DNA of 64,000 nucleotides. Origin: Palaemon carinicauda. Its lineage: Eukaryota; Arthropoda; Malacostraca; Decapoda; Palaemonidae. The DNA lies in contig NC_090735.1 of assembly GCF_036898095.1 (NCBI RefSeq), forward strand, positions 4,334,602 through 4,398,601. The letters run 5' to 3'. This document shows, piece by piece, positions 25,391-36,268 of the stretch (positions are counted from its first letter, which is position 1; every line of letters starts with the position of its first letter). The position numbers and the translations under genes were made by a program. Below the pieces are notes generated by a model. That model saw only the letters and a program-made list of their open reading frames with translations, made no database searches and was not told the origin of the DNA.

Positions 25391-25958
25391 CCTTTTTGGG
25401 GGTGTAAGAAAGTTTTGACTCTCGAACCAAATGGCCCAGATCTCCTATTAAAAATATAAGAAGAAGAAGAACTGTAACACTGTTTAGTGTTGACTCCCCA
25501 CTACTACGCCTCCCTGTCAAGAAGAAACCCAAATATACTGTATATTGAACTGTTCAGTGCATTTCTTCTGTTTCCTACACTGTTAAGGTAATGCCTGATA
25601 ATTTCATTGATATTCTGATTATTTTACAATCAAAAGTTGTCTTCTTTCTTAACGTTAAACTTAACCTGATAGAAATGTATTTTATAGCCTAACCCTATTT
25701 TTTTTTTCTTTTTTAGATTAGCAAGTATTGGCATTTTTTGAAATATTAGAAAAATGTTATTAAAGCAGAGACTTAAACCAAGTGGCGAAAACAAAATTTA
25801 TAAAATACTCTCCTGTTAATAGTGCAGTCACCAAATTTCGGTATTATTGTAGTTTATTACAGGGTAATGTAACCTAGGAAAAAACTACTTTTTTCAATAG
25901 AAAAAGGTCCTCTCTCCGAAAATGACACTCGTTCCCATCGCAAATGAATAGTTTGAGA

Positions 25959-25987
25959 AATATATATATTATATATATATATATATA
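25959..25987. repeat. (AT)n tract at the left flank of element A
   Basis: An AT dinucleotide run directly abuts the left end of element A. The right end (41898 onward) resumes with another (AT)n run, so A probably inserted into an AT microsatellite. Confidence 0.85.
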
Positions 25988-26517
25988 ACGGATTTTGAGC
26001 GAAGCGAAAAATCTATTTTTGGGTGAGATAGCCATGGCGTCCTGATGGAAGGTTCCTTTTTGGTAGCTTCCTTGGGTAAATAACTACTAAGATATTCCCA
26101 GAGAATTTAACCACAGGTTATCACAGAATTCTAACTTCTGGAGCGAGTATCCTAAAGGTTTCCCTTTTAAGACATCGTAAATCAACAGGGGACACATGTA
26201 TTAACGCGCCACATAGCTATCTACACCCCGAACAGAGTTAAGGCTTCGGTGTGTAAAGGCAGAGAATAGCTGGGAGCCGTTCCATAGCTAATCTCATCCG
26301 TGGCTACTTTTGGTACTCGAGACGTAAACAAACGGGCGCCATTGCTTGAATGACGTCACGTTCGTCTTCATCCTGAAGCCAGTTGCTTGCCGATCACCAT
26401 GATACAGCAGAGCAGGGCGGGACCTAAAAACTGGACGAAGTAGCAGGGAGGGTCCATCAGGACGCCATGGCTATCTCACCCAAAAATAGATTTTTCGCTT
26501 CGCTCAAAATCCGTTTT
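25988..26517. repeat. Palindromic 3' terminal structure of element A
   Basis: A 60-bp block at 25988-26048, containing TTTTGAGCGAAGCGAAAAAT, is repeated inverted at 26455-26515. Between them lies the left copy of the terminal inverted repeat. On the minus strand the junction near 26505-26530 reads from the element's 3' end through T6 into its 5' end (CCG-TTTTTT-GGGCTC). This is the configuration expected of the internal complementary region. Confidence 0.85.
26034..26393. repeat. Terminal inverted repeat of element A (left copy)
   Basis: Near-identical to the reverse complement of 41521-41879 over about 360 bp. Scattered single differences and short indels show the two copies have diverged little. 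Confidence 0.92.
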
Positions 26518-27359
26518 TTGGGCTCAAGCCATGGCGTCCTGATGGAAGAATACCAGAGAATCAATGTATCGTGGTAGATTTTCCCCTATTGGTAAGTGCC
26601 AAGGGCTTTGAACAAATTAGCATAGTAATCTTAATAAAGAACCGTAGGGAAGAATCTTCCTGCCCCCCTTGGCAGTGAAGTTCCCACGGGCCATGCCGAG
26701 GTCAAAGTGGTTATTGTAGGGCTATTCACCTTGTTAGAAGAACCTGAAGAACTTGGAGACGAGACTGAATGGTTGGCATTCGTATCGGAACATTCTGGAA
26801 GGCAGACAGGTGGTGGTTGGACACTGTGTGCTGAGAAGGTTGGTTTCGTCTCCAGGGTATGAAGAGTAAGCATTCGTATTGGAATATTACTTTGTAAGAG
26901 TGAATATAAAATAAGGGTTAGGACCTTAAAATCTCCATGAACCATGAGGAAAGGGGATAATAAAACTATGACAGGCATGTATTTCATAGTAAGTAGGAGC
27001 GGATTGAGACGCACAAGTAATAAAATAGAAATTTTATTTCACAGTTGTAGAAATTAAATGAATTACAGCAATAAGTAAAGTTAATTTACAGAAATTATAA
27101 TGTACATAGTAATAAAGACTTGCTCTTGAATCTGAAAGGGAATTTCAAATTTATTAGTAGGCACTCGTCCTCGAGGAACGTTAGTCTTTAATTAAAACAC
27201 ATCATGCTCTAGGCATGCGGCACTTGTGTGACAACTATGACATTTCACCTGGGATAAGAACAGTTATAAGAAAGCACTAAGTGTTTTCGACATCACTATA
27301 TATCGCTCGAGGGTCAACATAGGCACCCGAAGAGTTAGAGTCCCAAGTAACTCACTGTT

Positions 27360-29151
27360 CTATGCAGAGTTAGGTGCAGGTTTCATAACACTACCTGCGG
27401 CTACCACAAAATGTTTGACTTTGTGCACTTGTTTCGCATAATGTTTGAAGAAAACACGCGAGGACTTCCAGCCTGTGAAACTTTTAAGGCTTTCGAAGTC
27501 CATACTCTGAAAGAAATTCAGAGACGATGCAACTTTTCTAGGATCGTGACCAGCGGGTGTACTGTCGGGATCCGCTCTGCGAATGAAGTAGGTGATTTTC
27601 GCTCTTAATTGTTTCAGTGACAGGTCGCTGCCCGATGTTTCTCCTTTGAAGAGTTGGCCTCCACCAAAGTTCGAAGTTCTGCGAAGATAGACCTTGAGGC
27701 TCTCTACTGGGCATAAAGAGGCATCTTCCTTCAGGGGGCATATTCTCCAGGGGCCCCATCTTTTGGTGGGTAATTCATTTTTGGCGAGAAACGTCGGATC
27801 AGGGGAGAGGGTAATGTCTCCTGAATCAGTAAACAGGATATGACCCTCTTCTCTTGATAATGCCACTATTTCGCTGACTCGGGCTCCTGAGGCAAGAGCA
27901 AAGAGAAATATAACTTTCTGAGTCAGATCCTTGAGAGGGCATGAATCATTATCTAAGTTGGAGGCGAAATGGAGCACCTTGTCCAATGACCAGGAGATCG
28001 GTTTCGGTGGGGGTGCTGGGCGTAGACGAGCGCATGCTTTCGGCAGTTTATTGAAGATGTCGCTGGACAGATCAATTTGGAAGGCATACAATATTGGTCT
28101 AGTCAAGGCCGATTTGCAAGTTGAAATCGTATTGGCTGCTAATCCCTGTCCATGAAGGTGAATGAAGAAGGACATGCAGAAATCAATTGTGATTTCCTTA
28201 GGATTTTTTGTCTTGACGAAAGAGACCCATTTTCTCCAAGATGATTCGTATTGCCGTCTTGTGGATTCGGTCTTGTATTCCTCGAGGAAGTCTAGACTTT
28301 TCTTCGAGATCCCAAACCTCTTCTTTGCGGCTAGGGAGAGAAACTCATGAGATGAAGGTCCTTGATTTTCGATGATGAAGCGAAGACAGTCGACTTCTGT
28401 ACTTGTTGGGAGAGAACTGGGCCCGGGAGAGGGATCAGCTTGGGCTGCAGCTCCAGGACCAGGGGGTACCAGTTGCTCCGGGGCCACTTGGGAGCCACTA
28501 GGGCCGCTGTCCCTTTGAAGGTTCTCAGCTTGGAGAGGACTTTCAGCAGAAGGTTGGTGGGAGGGAACAGGTAGATCTTGGACCATCTGTTCCAGTCCAG
28601 TGACATGGCATCCACTGCTTCTGCCTTGGGGTCCTCGTACGGGGCCACGTACCGAGGAAGTTGATTGTTGTCGCTCGTTGCGAAGAGATCTATCTGAAGT
28701 TCTGGGACTTGGTGGGAGATGAAGGAGAATGATCTTGCGTCTAGAGACCATTCCGACTCTATCGGGTTTGTCCGAGATAGAGCGTCCGCTGTCACGTTGC
28801 GGAATCCTTGTAGGTGAACTGCAGACAGGTGCCATTTCTTCTTCTCTGCCAGACGGAAGATTGGGAGAAGCACCTGATTTATCTGGGGCGATCTTGAGCC
28901 TTGGCGATTGAGACATCGAACTACCACCGAGTTGTCTAGGGTTAGACGAATATGGATCGAGGGAGGCGGGGAGAGTTTCTTCAGAGTTAGAAGGACCGCC
29001 ATGGCCTCCAAGATGTTGATGTGGAACGTCTTGAACAGGGGAGACCATGTGCCTTGAGCCTGTTTTTGGTGGGAGTGACCTCCCCAACCCTCCAGCGAAG
29101 CGTCCGTGCGGATGTTGAGTGATGGAGGTGGGTGTTGAAGAGGAATGGACC
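27360..29151 (-). CDS. Element A tyrosine recombinase (integrase)
   Basis: An open frame of about 597 codons remains after B's insertion. The recombinase proper is the C-terminal ~350 residues; the upstream part overlaps RNase H in another frame. An N-terminal SAM-like DNA-binding region (STRRQYESSWRKWVSFV) is followed by the catalytic domain. All the signature residues are present, numbered from the ORF's first codon: Arg427 (SGARVSEI), His538-x-x-Arg541 (GHDPRK), Trp564 (TGWKSSR) and the nucleophile Tyr574 (FFKHYAK). In DIRS elements this enzyme integrates a circular DNA copy without making target duplications. The translation start is not defined: no suitable upstream ATG was identified, and expression in DIRS elements usually depends on overlapping ORFs. 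Stop codon at 27360-27362. This domain appears intact. Confidence 0.9.
28331..29151 (-). CDS. Element A RNase H and downstream Dam-like region (3' part of the RT ORF)
   Basis: This frame overlaps the recombinase ORF. It begins right after the B insertion with RSIPLQHPPPS and then the RNase H motif RTDASLEGWGGHS. It continues with HINILEAMAVL (conserved Glu), TLDNSVVVRC (Asp) and NVTADALSR (final Asp). After this comes DLFATSDNNQLPRY...DAMSLDWN...YLFPPTN, the segment commonly annotated in DIRS1-like elements as a Dam-type methyltransferase region. Whether it has methylase activity cannot be judged from sequence. The N-terminal reverse transcriptase half is at 37380-36269, across the nested element. 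Confidence 0.88.
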
Positions 29152-29798
29152 TTTTTCAATATTAAACTTAGCCGGTGATCATATAGCTGTCAGCTCTGCT
29201 GCCCGACAGAAAAACCTAAGGACAAAATACGCCAGCGATCGCTATACAGGTGGGGGTGTACATCAACAGCGCCATCTGTCGAGCAGGTACTCAAGTACTC
29301 CATGTCAACACAGAACCAATTTTCTCTCTGTCGTGCCACTGGCAAGACCTACTAAATACGCTGTTACTACTGGATTTGTTTTCACAACTATTTGGTGAAG
29401 TACACTATTCTAGTTTTGAGCTTTCGCTATGCAGGGGTTTTATCTTCATCTCAAAACTTGAACTCGTTTTGGATAGATTTAATTATGGTGACTAAGAGAG
29501 TATGGACTCTCTTTCACTTTTAAATGGCCGACCCTTCCCTTAGACGGAAGTGTGTTTAGGTTTTTAGTAATTTGCTTAACACATTATAGATCTATATATT
29601 TTATATCTCTCCGCCTTTATTAGGCCTCTTCGATTAACTTTCCATTTATTATAAACATATAAAAATAAATTTTTATGTTTTGTTTATATGCGACCTTTCC
29701 TGATAGTAGGCGGTCCTAACTTGGAACCGAAGTTAATCAACGTTGAGCCCGTTATATCGTATTTAGCCTTTAAAGAATTTAAAACTTTTTAAATTTAA
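29152..29798 (+). repeat. Extra partial 5' head of element B
   Basis: 647 bp almost identical to 29799-30445, joined head-to-tail to the complete element at a T-run. It ends inside the leader, after AAATTTAA. It includes a full copy of the left inverted repeat. Confidence 0.95.
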
Positions 29799-29975
29799 TT
29801 TTTCAATATTAAACTTAGCCGGTGATCATATAGCTGTCAGCTCTGCTGCCCGACAGAAAAACCTAAGGACAAAATACGCCAGCGATCGCTATACAGGTGG
29901 GGGTGTACATCAACAGCGCCATCTGTCGAGCAGGTACTCAAGTACTCCATGTCAACACAGAACCAATTTTCTCTC
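29799..29975. repeat. Terminal inverted repeat of element B (left)
   Basis: Begins T5-CAATATTAAACTTAGCC and runs to the ACAGAACCAATTTTCTC block. It is inverted at 36068-36234 and also present in the extra head (29152 onward), in D (50222 onward) and in E (52936 onward). Confidence 0.92.
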
Positions 29976-31169
29976 TGTCGTGCCACTGGCAAGACCTACT
30001 AAATACGCTGTTACTAACTGGATTTGTTTTCACAACTATTTGGTGAAGTACACTATTCTAGTTTTGAGCTTTCGCTATGCAGGGGTTTTATCTTCATCTC
30101 AAAACTTGAACTCGTTTTGGATAGATTTAATTATGGTGACTAAGAGAGTATGGACTCTCTTTCACTTTTAAATGGCCGACCCTTCCCTTAGAAGGAAGTG
30201 TGTTTATGTTTTTAGTAATTTTGCTTAACACATTATAGATCTATATATTTTATATCTCTCCGCCTTTATTAGGCCTCTTCGATTAACTTTCCATTTATTA
30301 TAAACATATAAAAATAAATTTTTATGTTTTGTTTATATGCGACCTTTCCTGATAGTAGGCGGTCCTAACTTGGAACCGAAGTTAATCAACGTTGAGCCCG
30401 TTATATCGTATTTAGCCTTTAAAGAATTTAAAACTTTTTAAATTTAATGTTTTATGAAAGAATTTCTTTGATAGTCTTCGTACTGTTTTCAAAGATGAAC
30501 TAACGTTTAGTTTTTTAGACTACGCAGTTGTTGACGTTCATGACGTTCAACATGCGCTCTATCGTTACGATAGAGAGAGAGTGTATCACGGTTTCACTTT
30601 GCAGTAAGAGTAAATCGATTCTGACGTTTCGTTCATTCTTTCTTAGCTTAAATGGTTTAAATTCTAAATTAAAGGAACTTTTTATTTGGAAAACCTTTCA
30701 GTTTTTTTCCTTTAGCCAAATAACATGTTTTTTTGACGATATATAATTGGGCTCTTCTCTCAGGTGCGAAATCAAGAGAGAAAGAGAGTGAGAGATAGAG
30801 ACGGAGGGAGAGAGAGGAGAAAAAACGTTCCGTTCAAGCGGGTAACGTTTTCTCGTGTTACTCTCCTCCCTAGTCGCTGTACGGGGAAGAAGGTAAAACG
30901 TTTCTAGGGTTTTATTCTTGTCCCCAGGCTATGTGCGGTGAGAGATTGTAAACGTAGTTTATTTGAACTAGTGTTTAGTCTCTTTCCCAGCCACTGAATT
31001 CTTTATCTTTATATATGTTTTCTGTTTTTGCTAGTATTAATGAGCTGCATTATACGACTGTTTTCGCAATTACTACCTTTTAATGAAGGGTAGAATTGCG
31101 TGTTTCAGGTAGAAATCAGTAAAAGTCGATTTCAGTGAAATAAGTGCAAAACAGAAAATCGAAGTGATA

Positions 31170-32786
31170 AAGTGATATGCGCAAAGTGTTACAGTGTTGC
31201 GTCCGAGGGTTCGTCTGTTCGTGCCTGTCGTTCACCTAGTCCGGGACCTCTTGCAAGCTCCCAAGCCCAGGGGAGAAGTAATGTCGAACGACTTATGGGT
31301 TCGTCAGGCCTTGATCAACGAACAGACGTTTCCCTCCGTGGTTTCGGGCGTATCTACCCAAGATCGCCCCACCCACACAAAGACGAGAGAGCCCATTTAC
31401 TTCTCGTCTGCGGAAGAGGTTTCTCGTAAGAAACCATGGACCAAGGTCTCGCAGCTTATTAAGCGCAAGTCGGTCCCTTCCGCGCAAGTCCAACGGCCCA
31501 GTTGTAGCCACTGGATCAGTTCGGACTTGCTGCAGTCTTCCGACGACTGCTCACCTCCTAAGAGAGGCAAAGCGGTACCGCAACAGGCAGTAACACCGTC
31601 TGTTGCCGCACCTGCTGCTGTAGACCCTAAGTGGTCTTTGCTACAGTCTATGCAGACACAGTTAGCATCTTTTATGCAGGAGTATCGTGCGGAGAAGGTT
31701 GACGCTGCACCCGTTAGCCTACAACCAACCACGGTTGTGCGTACAGTAGAAGCTGACGCTACCTGCTCCCGCACTCCGGCTGTGAGAGTTCCACCACCCA
31801 TGCGCAGTGTACCCTGCCAGCCGCACGTTGACGTTCACAGACGCACGGAACCCTCCGTTGACGTTCGCGAGTTACAACAACAACCTAAGTTGTTTTGTTA
31901 TGACGCGGTGCGTCAACCTCCGCATTCTAGAGTGGTTTTGACTGCTCAGTATAGACAGTCAAAGCAGTCTCGAGTGAACACTGTATGTCCTCACGCACCT
32001 GTTGTGGTTGACAGTTCAGTTGTTGACAGTTCACAGACTGTCAAGCAGTTACATGATGTTGCCTCCTGGTCTGCTACTAATGCACCAGTGCTGTATGTCC
32101 TCACGCACTGTTGTGGTTGACAGTTCAGTTGTTGACAGTTCACAGACTGTCAAGCAGTTACATGACATTGCCTTCTGGTCTGCTACTAATGCACCAGTGA
32201 GAGACTCACTGAGATAACCTAGCTTTTATCGGACAAGGTTCCTGTAGGTGAGAAAGTGCTGTTCTCCCTCCTACTGATATTCCTTTGAGGACTCTGTCAT
32301 TTGGAGAGGAGCCTTAAGCTGCTTAGCCTCCTATGGACTTTAATTAAATCATGATGATTTTTTAAGGATCTTCGTCCGGATCTTGTAACTGCTGCTCCTC
32401 GTTCGCCTAAACGTCAGAACTTACACTAGGCCTAGCTACTTCGAAGCCGTTGTTGTTAAGCTAGTGCTCTCTCGCTCTCCTAGAGAGCGTTACGTTGGCT
32501 AGGCGACTGGTTTTTGCACCAGGAGGAGTTTTAGGGATACAGCCTTTGATTTCCCTTCTTTTAAACTGGCTTATAGAGCGAGAGTCTGATAGGACTCGAG
32601 AGAAGTTCTCGGCTTGGGAGTTCATGCCTCTGCCCAGATAGACTTCTCAATTCTGGTAGACTCGCCCTGGCGCCTAGCCAGGAGACGCTCCAAGTTGTTT
32701 ACAGGTCAACTTCTCAACTTTTGTCGAGCCTTTGATGTTTTGCTGTACTATTATGTCACACATAACAAGGCTTCCAGTGATGGTAA
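31170..32786 (+). pseudogene. Element B gag remnant, first segment
   Basis: Homologous to about residues 155-650 of the element C gag. Frames alternate: one begins SVASEGSSVRACRSPSPGPL and the next frame continues VSGVSTQDRP, SRKKPWTKVSQ and SVPSAQVQRPSCSHW. Further on the peptide reads DPKWSLLQSMQTQLASFMQEY, the conserved helix seen in C as DPKWVVLQDMQNKLASLMEEY. A frameshift near 31320-31350, an internal 110-bp tandem duplication (31981-32199) and later stops disrupt it. The zinc-binding N-terminus of C is missing and replaced by an unrelated long leader (30450-31170). B alone has a one-base deletion near 32106 relative to D and E. Confidence 0.85.
31981..32199. repeat. 110-bp tandem duplication within the B gag
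   Basis: Unit starts at 31981 and 32091. Both begin CTGTATGTCCTCACGCA and end CACCAGTG. The length is not a multiple of three, so the duplication shifts frame. The same duplication is present in D (52405 and 52515) and E (55118 and 55228), so it predates their spread. Confidence 0.93.
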
Positions 32787-33431
32787 ATGGTTCCGCCTCA
32801 GTCGCTAACCCCGTCTGTTGCCACACCTGCTCCCGTAGACCCTAAATGGGCTTTGCTGCAAGACATGCAGTCCAAGCTTGTGTCCTTGATAGAGGACTTA
32901 AATGCGGAGAAGAACCTTCTGGCCAACAACCTTCCAACCGGTTGGTTGTGCGCCCTGTTGACGCTGAGGTATCCTACTCGCGTCTGCCAGTTGAGGTGGT
33001 TCCTCCACCGATGCGACCCAGTGTGGGTTGCCAGTCGCACGTTGACGTTAAGCGACGCTCGGAGGTGGTTGTTGACGTTCAGTGTGTCACTAGGAAGACG
33101 TTCAACAACCAGCAGAGGTGACTTGTTGTGACGCAGTGCGTCAACCTCAGCAACCCGGTAGGGTGTTGACTGCACAACCCAGACAGTCTAGACAGTTTCG
33201 GGTTGACGCTGTACTTCCTCGCGCACCCATGGTTGTTGACAGTTCACAGACTGTGCAGCAGTGCCATGATATTGCGTCCGGCTCCGTCACGCATCCACCA
33301 GTGCGACCGGATTCAGCGAGTCAGACGTTGCCCACTCCGTTGCCTTTTCCTCATCAGTTTCGGATGAGGAACCCTCTGATGAGGACGTTGCTGAACAAGA
33401 CGATCAACCCCCAGCCCTGCTATCCATCCAG
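32787..33431 (+). pseudogene. Element B gag remnant, second (repeated) segment
   Basis: The sequence returns to the middle of gag. A second DPKWALLQDMQSKLVSLIEDL block appears, followed by shifted frames with VDAEV, SRQFRVDAVL and a DEEPSDEDVA-like acidic stretch. The segment therefore repeats part of what 31600-32200 already contains, but in a diverged form. It then jumps directly into RT at 33432. The arrangement is identical in E (55925-56569). Confidence 0.82.
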
Positions 33432-34642
33432 AAGATGCTGAAGAAGGAACGCTGCCCAGTCAGGCTGTGGATGAGTCTGGTAGGGACACTGTCATCCGTG
33501 GATCAATTTGTGTCACTAGGAAGACTACACCTCCGTCCTCTTCTATACCATCTAGCTTTTCACTGGAAAAAGGACAAGACGCTAGAAGCGGTCTCGATCC
33601 CGGTTTCCGGAAAGATAAAGTCTTGTCTGACTTGGTGAAAGGACTATATCAACCTTAGAGAGGGTCTTCCCCTGACTGTTCAGACTCCCAACCACGTTCT
33701 CTTCTCGGACGCATCGGACGTAGGCTGGGGTGCGACATTAGACGGTAGGGAATGCTCGGGATTATGGAACTCGAGTCAAAGGACAATGCATTTCAACTGC
33801 AAGGAGCTACTGGCAGTACGTGTGACCTGGAAAGCTTCAGGTCTCTCCTTCAAGGCAAAGTGGTGGAGGTGAACTCGGACAACACCACGGCTTTGGCGTA
33901 CATCTCCAAGCAAGGAGGGACCTACTCTCTGACATTGTACGAGATCGCAAGGGACCTCCTCACCTGGTCAAAAGGTCTAGACATTTCACTAGTAACGAGG
34001 TTCATCCAAGGCAACTTGAATGTCATGGCAGATTGTCTCAGTCGGAAGGGACAAATAATTCCAACAGAATGGACCCTCCGCAAGGATGTATGCAAGAGAC
34101 TTTGGGCCACCTGGGGCCAGCCAACCATAGATCTCTTCGCAACCTCGATGACCAAGAGGCTCCCAATATTTTGCTCACCAATCCCGGACCCAGCAGCAGT
34201 TCATATAGATGCCTTTCTACTAGATTGGTCACATCTAGATCTTTATGCATTCCCTCCGTTCAAGATTGTCAACAAGGTACTGCAGAAGTTCGCCTCTCAC
34301 GAAGGGACAAGGTTGACGCTAGTTGCTTCCCTCTGGCCCGCGAGAGAATGGCTCACCGAGGTACTTCGATGGCTAGTAGACGTTCCCAGAACACTTCCCC
34401 TAAGGGTGGACCTTCTACGTCAGCCACGCGTAAAGAAGGTACACCAAGGCCTCCACGCTCTTCGTCTGACTGCCTTCAGACTATCGAAAGACTCTCGAGA
34501 GCTAGAGGCTTTTCGAAGGAGGCAACCAGAGCGATTGCTAGAGCAAGGAGAACATCCACCCTTAGAGTCTACCAATCGAAGTGGGAAATCTTCCGAAACT
34601 GGTGCAAGTCAGTATCCGTATCCTCGACCAGTACCTCTGTAA
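33432..34642 (+). pseudogene. Element B RT tail, RNase H and Dam-like region (defective)
   Basis: Begins in the RT thumb region (KMLKKERCPVRLWMSLVGTLSS), so most of RT including the YLDD site is missing compared with C. An in-frame TGA at 33636-33638 replaces a Trp codon of C. The RNase H motif FSDASDVGWGATLDG follows, then a one-base deletion near 33840 shifts the frame. The remainder (VVEVNSDNTTALAY, ADCLSRKG, DLFATSMTKRLP, YAFPPFKIV) is open to 34642. All these defects are shared with E. Confidence 0.88.
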
Positions 34643-35528
34643 CTCAAATAGCTGACTTTCTCTTATATCTGAGGGAAGAACGATCTCTTTCAGCTCCCAC
34701 TATCAAGGGTTACAGAAGCATGTTGGCATCAGTCTTCCGTCACAGAGGCTTAGATCTTTCCAACAATAAAGATCTACAGGACCTCCTTAAGTCTTTTGAG
34801 ACCACGAAGGAGCGTCGTTTGGTTACACCTGGTTGGAATTTAGACGTGGTACTAAGATTCCTTATGTCAGACAGGTTCAAACCGCTACAATCAGCCTCCC
34901 TGAAAGATCTCACCTTAAAGACTCTTTTCCTGATATGCTTAGCCACAGCTAAAAGAGTCAGTGAGATTCATGCCTTCAGCAAGAACATCGGATTCTCATC
35001 CGAAACGGCTACATGTTCTACAACTTGGTTTTCTAGCCAAACACGAGCTGCCTTCTCGGCCTTGACCAATATCGTTCGATATTCCAAACTTATCGTATGG
35101 TTGGAAATGAACTAGAAAGAGTCTTATGTCCTGTAAGAGCTCTTAAGTTCTATTTATAACCTTTACGAGGCCCGTCTGAAGCTTTATGGTTTTCAGTTAA
35201 GAATCCATCTTTGCCTATGTCAAAGAATGCTTTATCCTATTTTATCAGACTGTTAATACGAGAAGCTCATTCCCATCTGAATGAGGAAAACCAAGCTTTG
35301 CTGAAGGTAAGGACACACGAAGTTAGAGCTGTCGAAACTTCCGTGGCCTTTAAACAAAATAGATCTCTGCAAAGTATAATCGACGCAACCTATTGGAAAA
35401 GCAAATCAGTGTTCGCGTTTTTTTATCTTAAGAATGTCCAGTCTCTTTACGAGAACTGCTACACTCTGGGACCATTCGTAGCAACGAGTGCAGTAGTGGG
35501 AGAGGGCTCAACCACTACAATTCCCTAA
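34369..35528 (+). pseudogene. Element B tyrosine recombinase (frameshifted)
   Basis: Starts at the ATG equivalent to 47093 in C and overlaps the preceding frame. The N-terminal and first catalytic part is intact, including AKRVSE with the first Arg. A two-base deletion near 35018 and a stop codon near 35157 then break it. The C-terminal part (35211-35528) keeps HEVR and the FFYLKNVQ tyrosine segment. Without repair this cannot make a functional recombinase. E has the same two lesions and one additional stop. Confidence 0.88.
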
Positions 35529-35944
35529 TTCCATAACCTTTTTAATCTTTCTCTTGAAATGTTTTATTATTGTTTTTGGGTTGTCCGGAAGGCTAAGAAG
35601 CCTTTCGCATCCTACTTGATTTGGCGGGTGGTCAAAGTCATTTCTTGAGAAGCGCCTAGATTAGAGGTTTTGATGAGGTCCTTTAGTATGGGTTGCAACC
35701 CTTCATACTTCAGCTCCTAGGAGTCGCTCAGCATCCTATGAGGATCGCGAGGCTCAGTAAGGAAGACGTACTTAAAAAGGCAGAGTAATTGTTCAAGTCG
35801 ACTTCCTTACCAGGTACTTATTAATTTTATGTTTGTTATTTTGAATAACTGCTAAAATGAAATACAAAATACTTAGCTCTTAATGTTAACATATAATGCT
35901 GGTCTCTACCCACCCCCCTGGGTGTGAATCAGCTATATGATCAC

Positions 35945-35990
35945 CGGCTAAGTTTAATATTGAAAAATGTTATTTTCATTAGTAAAATAA
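35945..35990. promoter_or_regulatory. Internal complementary region of element B
   Basis: On the minus strand this reads AATAACATTTTTCAATATT: the element's 3' terminal sequence, five T, then its 5' terminal sequence. This matches the junction of a circle formed by joining the two ends, as in the DIRS-1 replication model. Confidence 0.8.
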
Positions 35991-36067
35991 ATTTTTGAAT
36001 ATACTTACCCGGTGATCATAGATTAAAGGACCCTCCCTTCCTCCCCAATAGAGACCCAGTGGGCCGA

Positions 36068-36234
36068 GGAGAAAATTGGTTCTGTGTTGACATGGAGTAC
36101 TTGAGTACCTGCTCGACAGATGGCGCTGTTGATGTACACCCCCACCTGTATAGCGATCGCTGGCGTATTTTGTCCTTAGGTTTTTCTGTCGGGCAGCAGA
36201 GCTGACAGCTATATGATCACCGGGTAAGTATATT
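36068..36234. repeat. Terminal inverted repeat of element B (right)
   Basis: Reverse complement of 29799-29975 with few differences. It is followed by about 35 bp ending AAAATAACATTTT, which pairs with 35955-35995. Confidence 0.92.
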
Positions 36235-36268
36235 AAAAAATTTATTTTACTAATGAAAATAACATTTT

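Larger units (their letters stand above)
29152..36268 (+). mobile_element. Defective DIRS element B (plus strand) nested in A, with a duplicated 5' head
   Basis: The element has terminal inverted repeats (29799-29975 and 36068-36234), an internal complementary region near 35950-35990, rearranged gag, a deleted reverse transcriptase, RNase H and a tyrosine recombinase. It is preceded by an extra 647-bp copy of its own 5' end (29152-29798). It lies within a T-run of A: left flank GGACC-TTTTT-CAATATT, right flank AACA-TTTT-CAGGGCC. Element E (52936-59407) is a close copy sharing the same internal rearrangement and lesions. The family is related to C but lacks the zinc-binding gag N-terminus and most of RT. 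Confidence 0.92.

Noticed and set aside
26631..27014. 127-codon minus-strand frame downstream of the element A recombinase
   Set aside because: It begins with a non-ATG codon, has no recognisable domain, and lies in the element's 3' region; it is not supported as a gene.
30775..30835. GA-rich tract in B (and its copies in D and E) as a regulatory GAGA cluster
   Set aside because: A short purine-rich stretch shared because the elements are copies; no other sign of a promoter.
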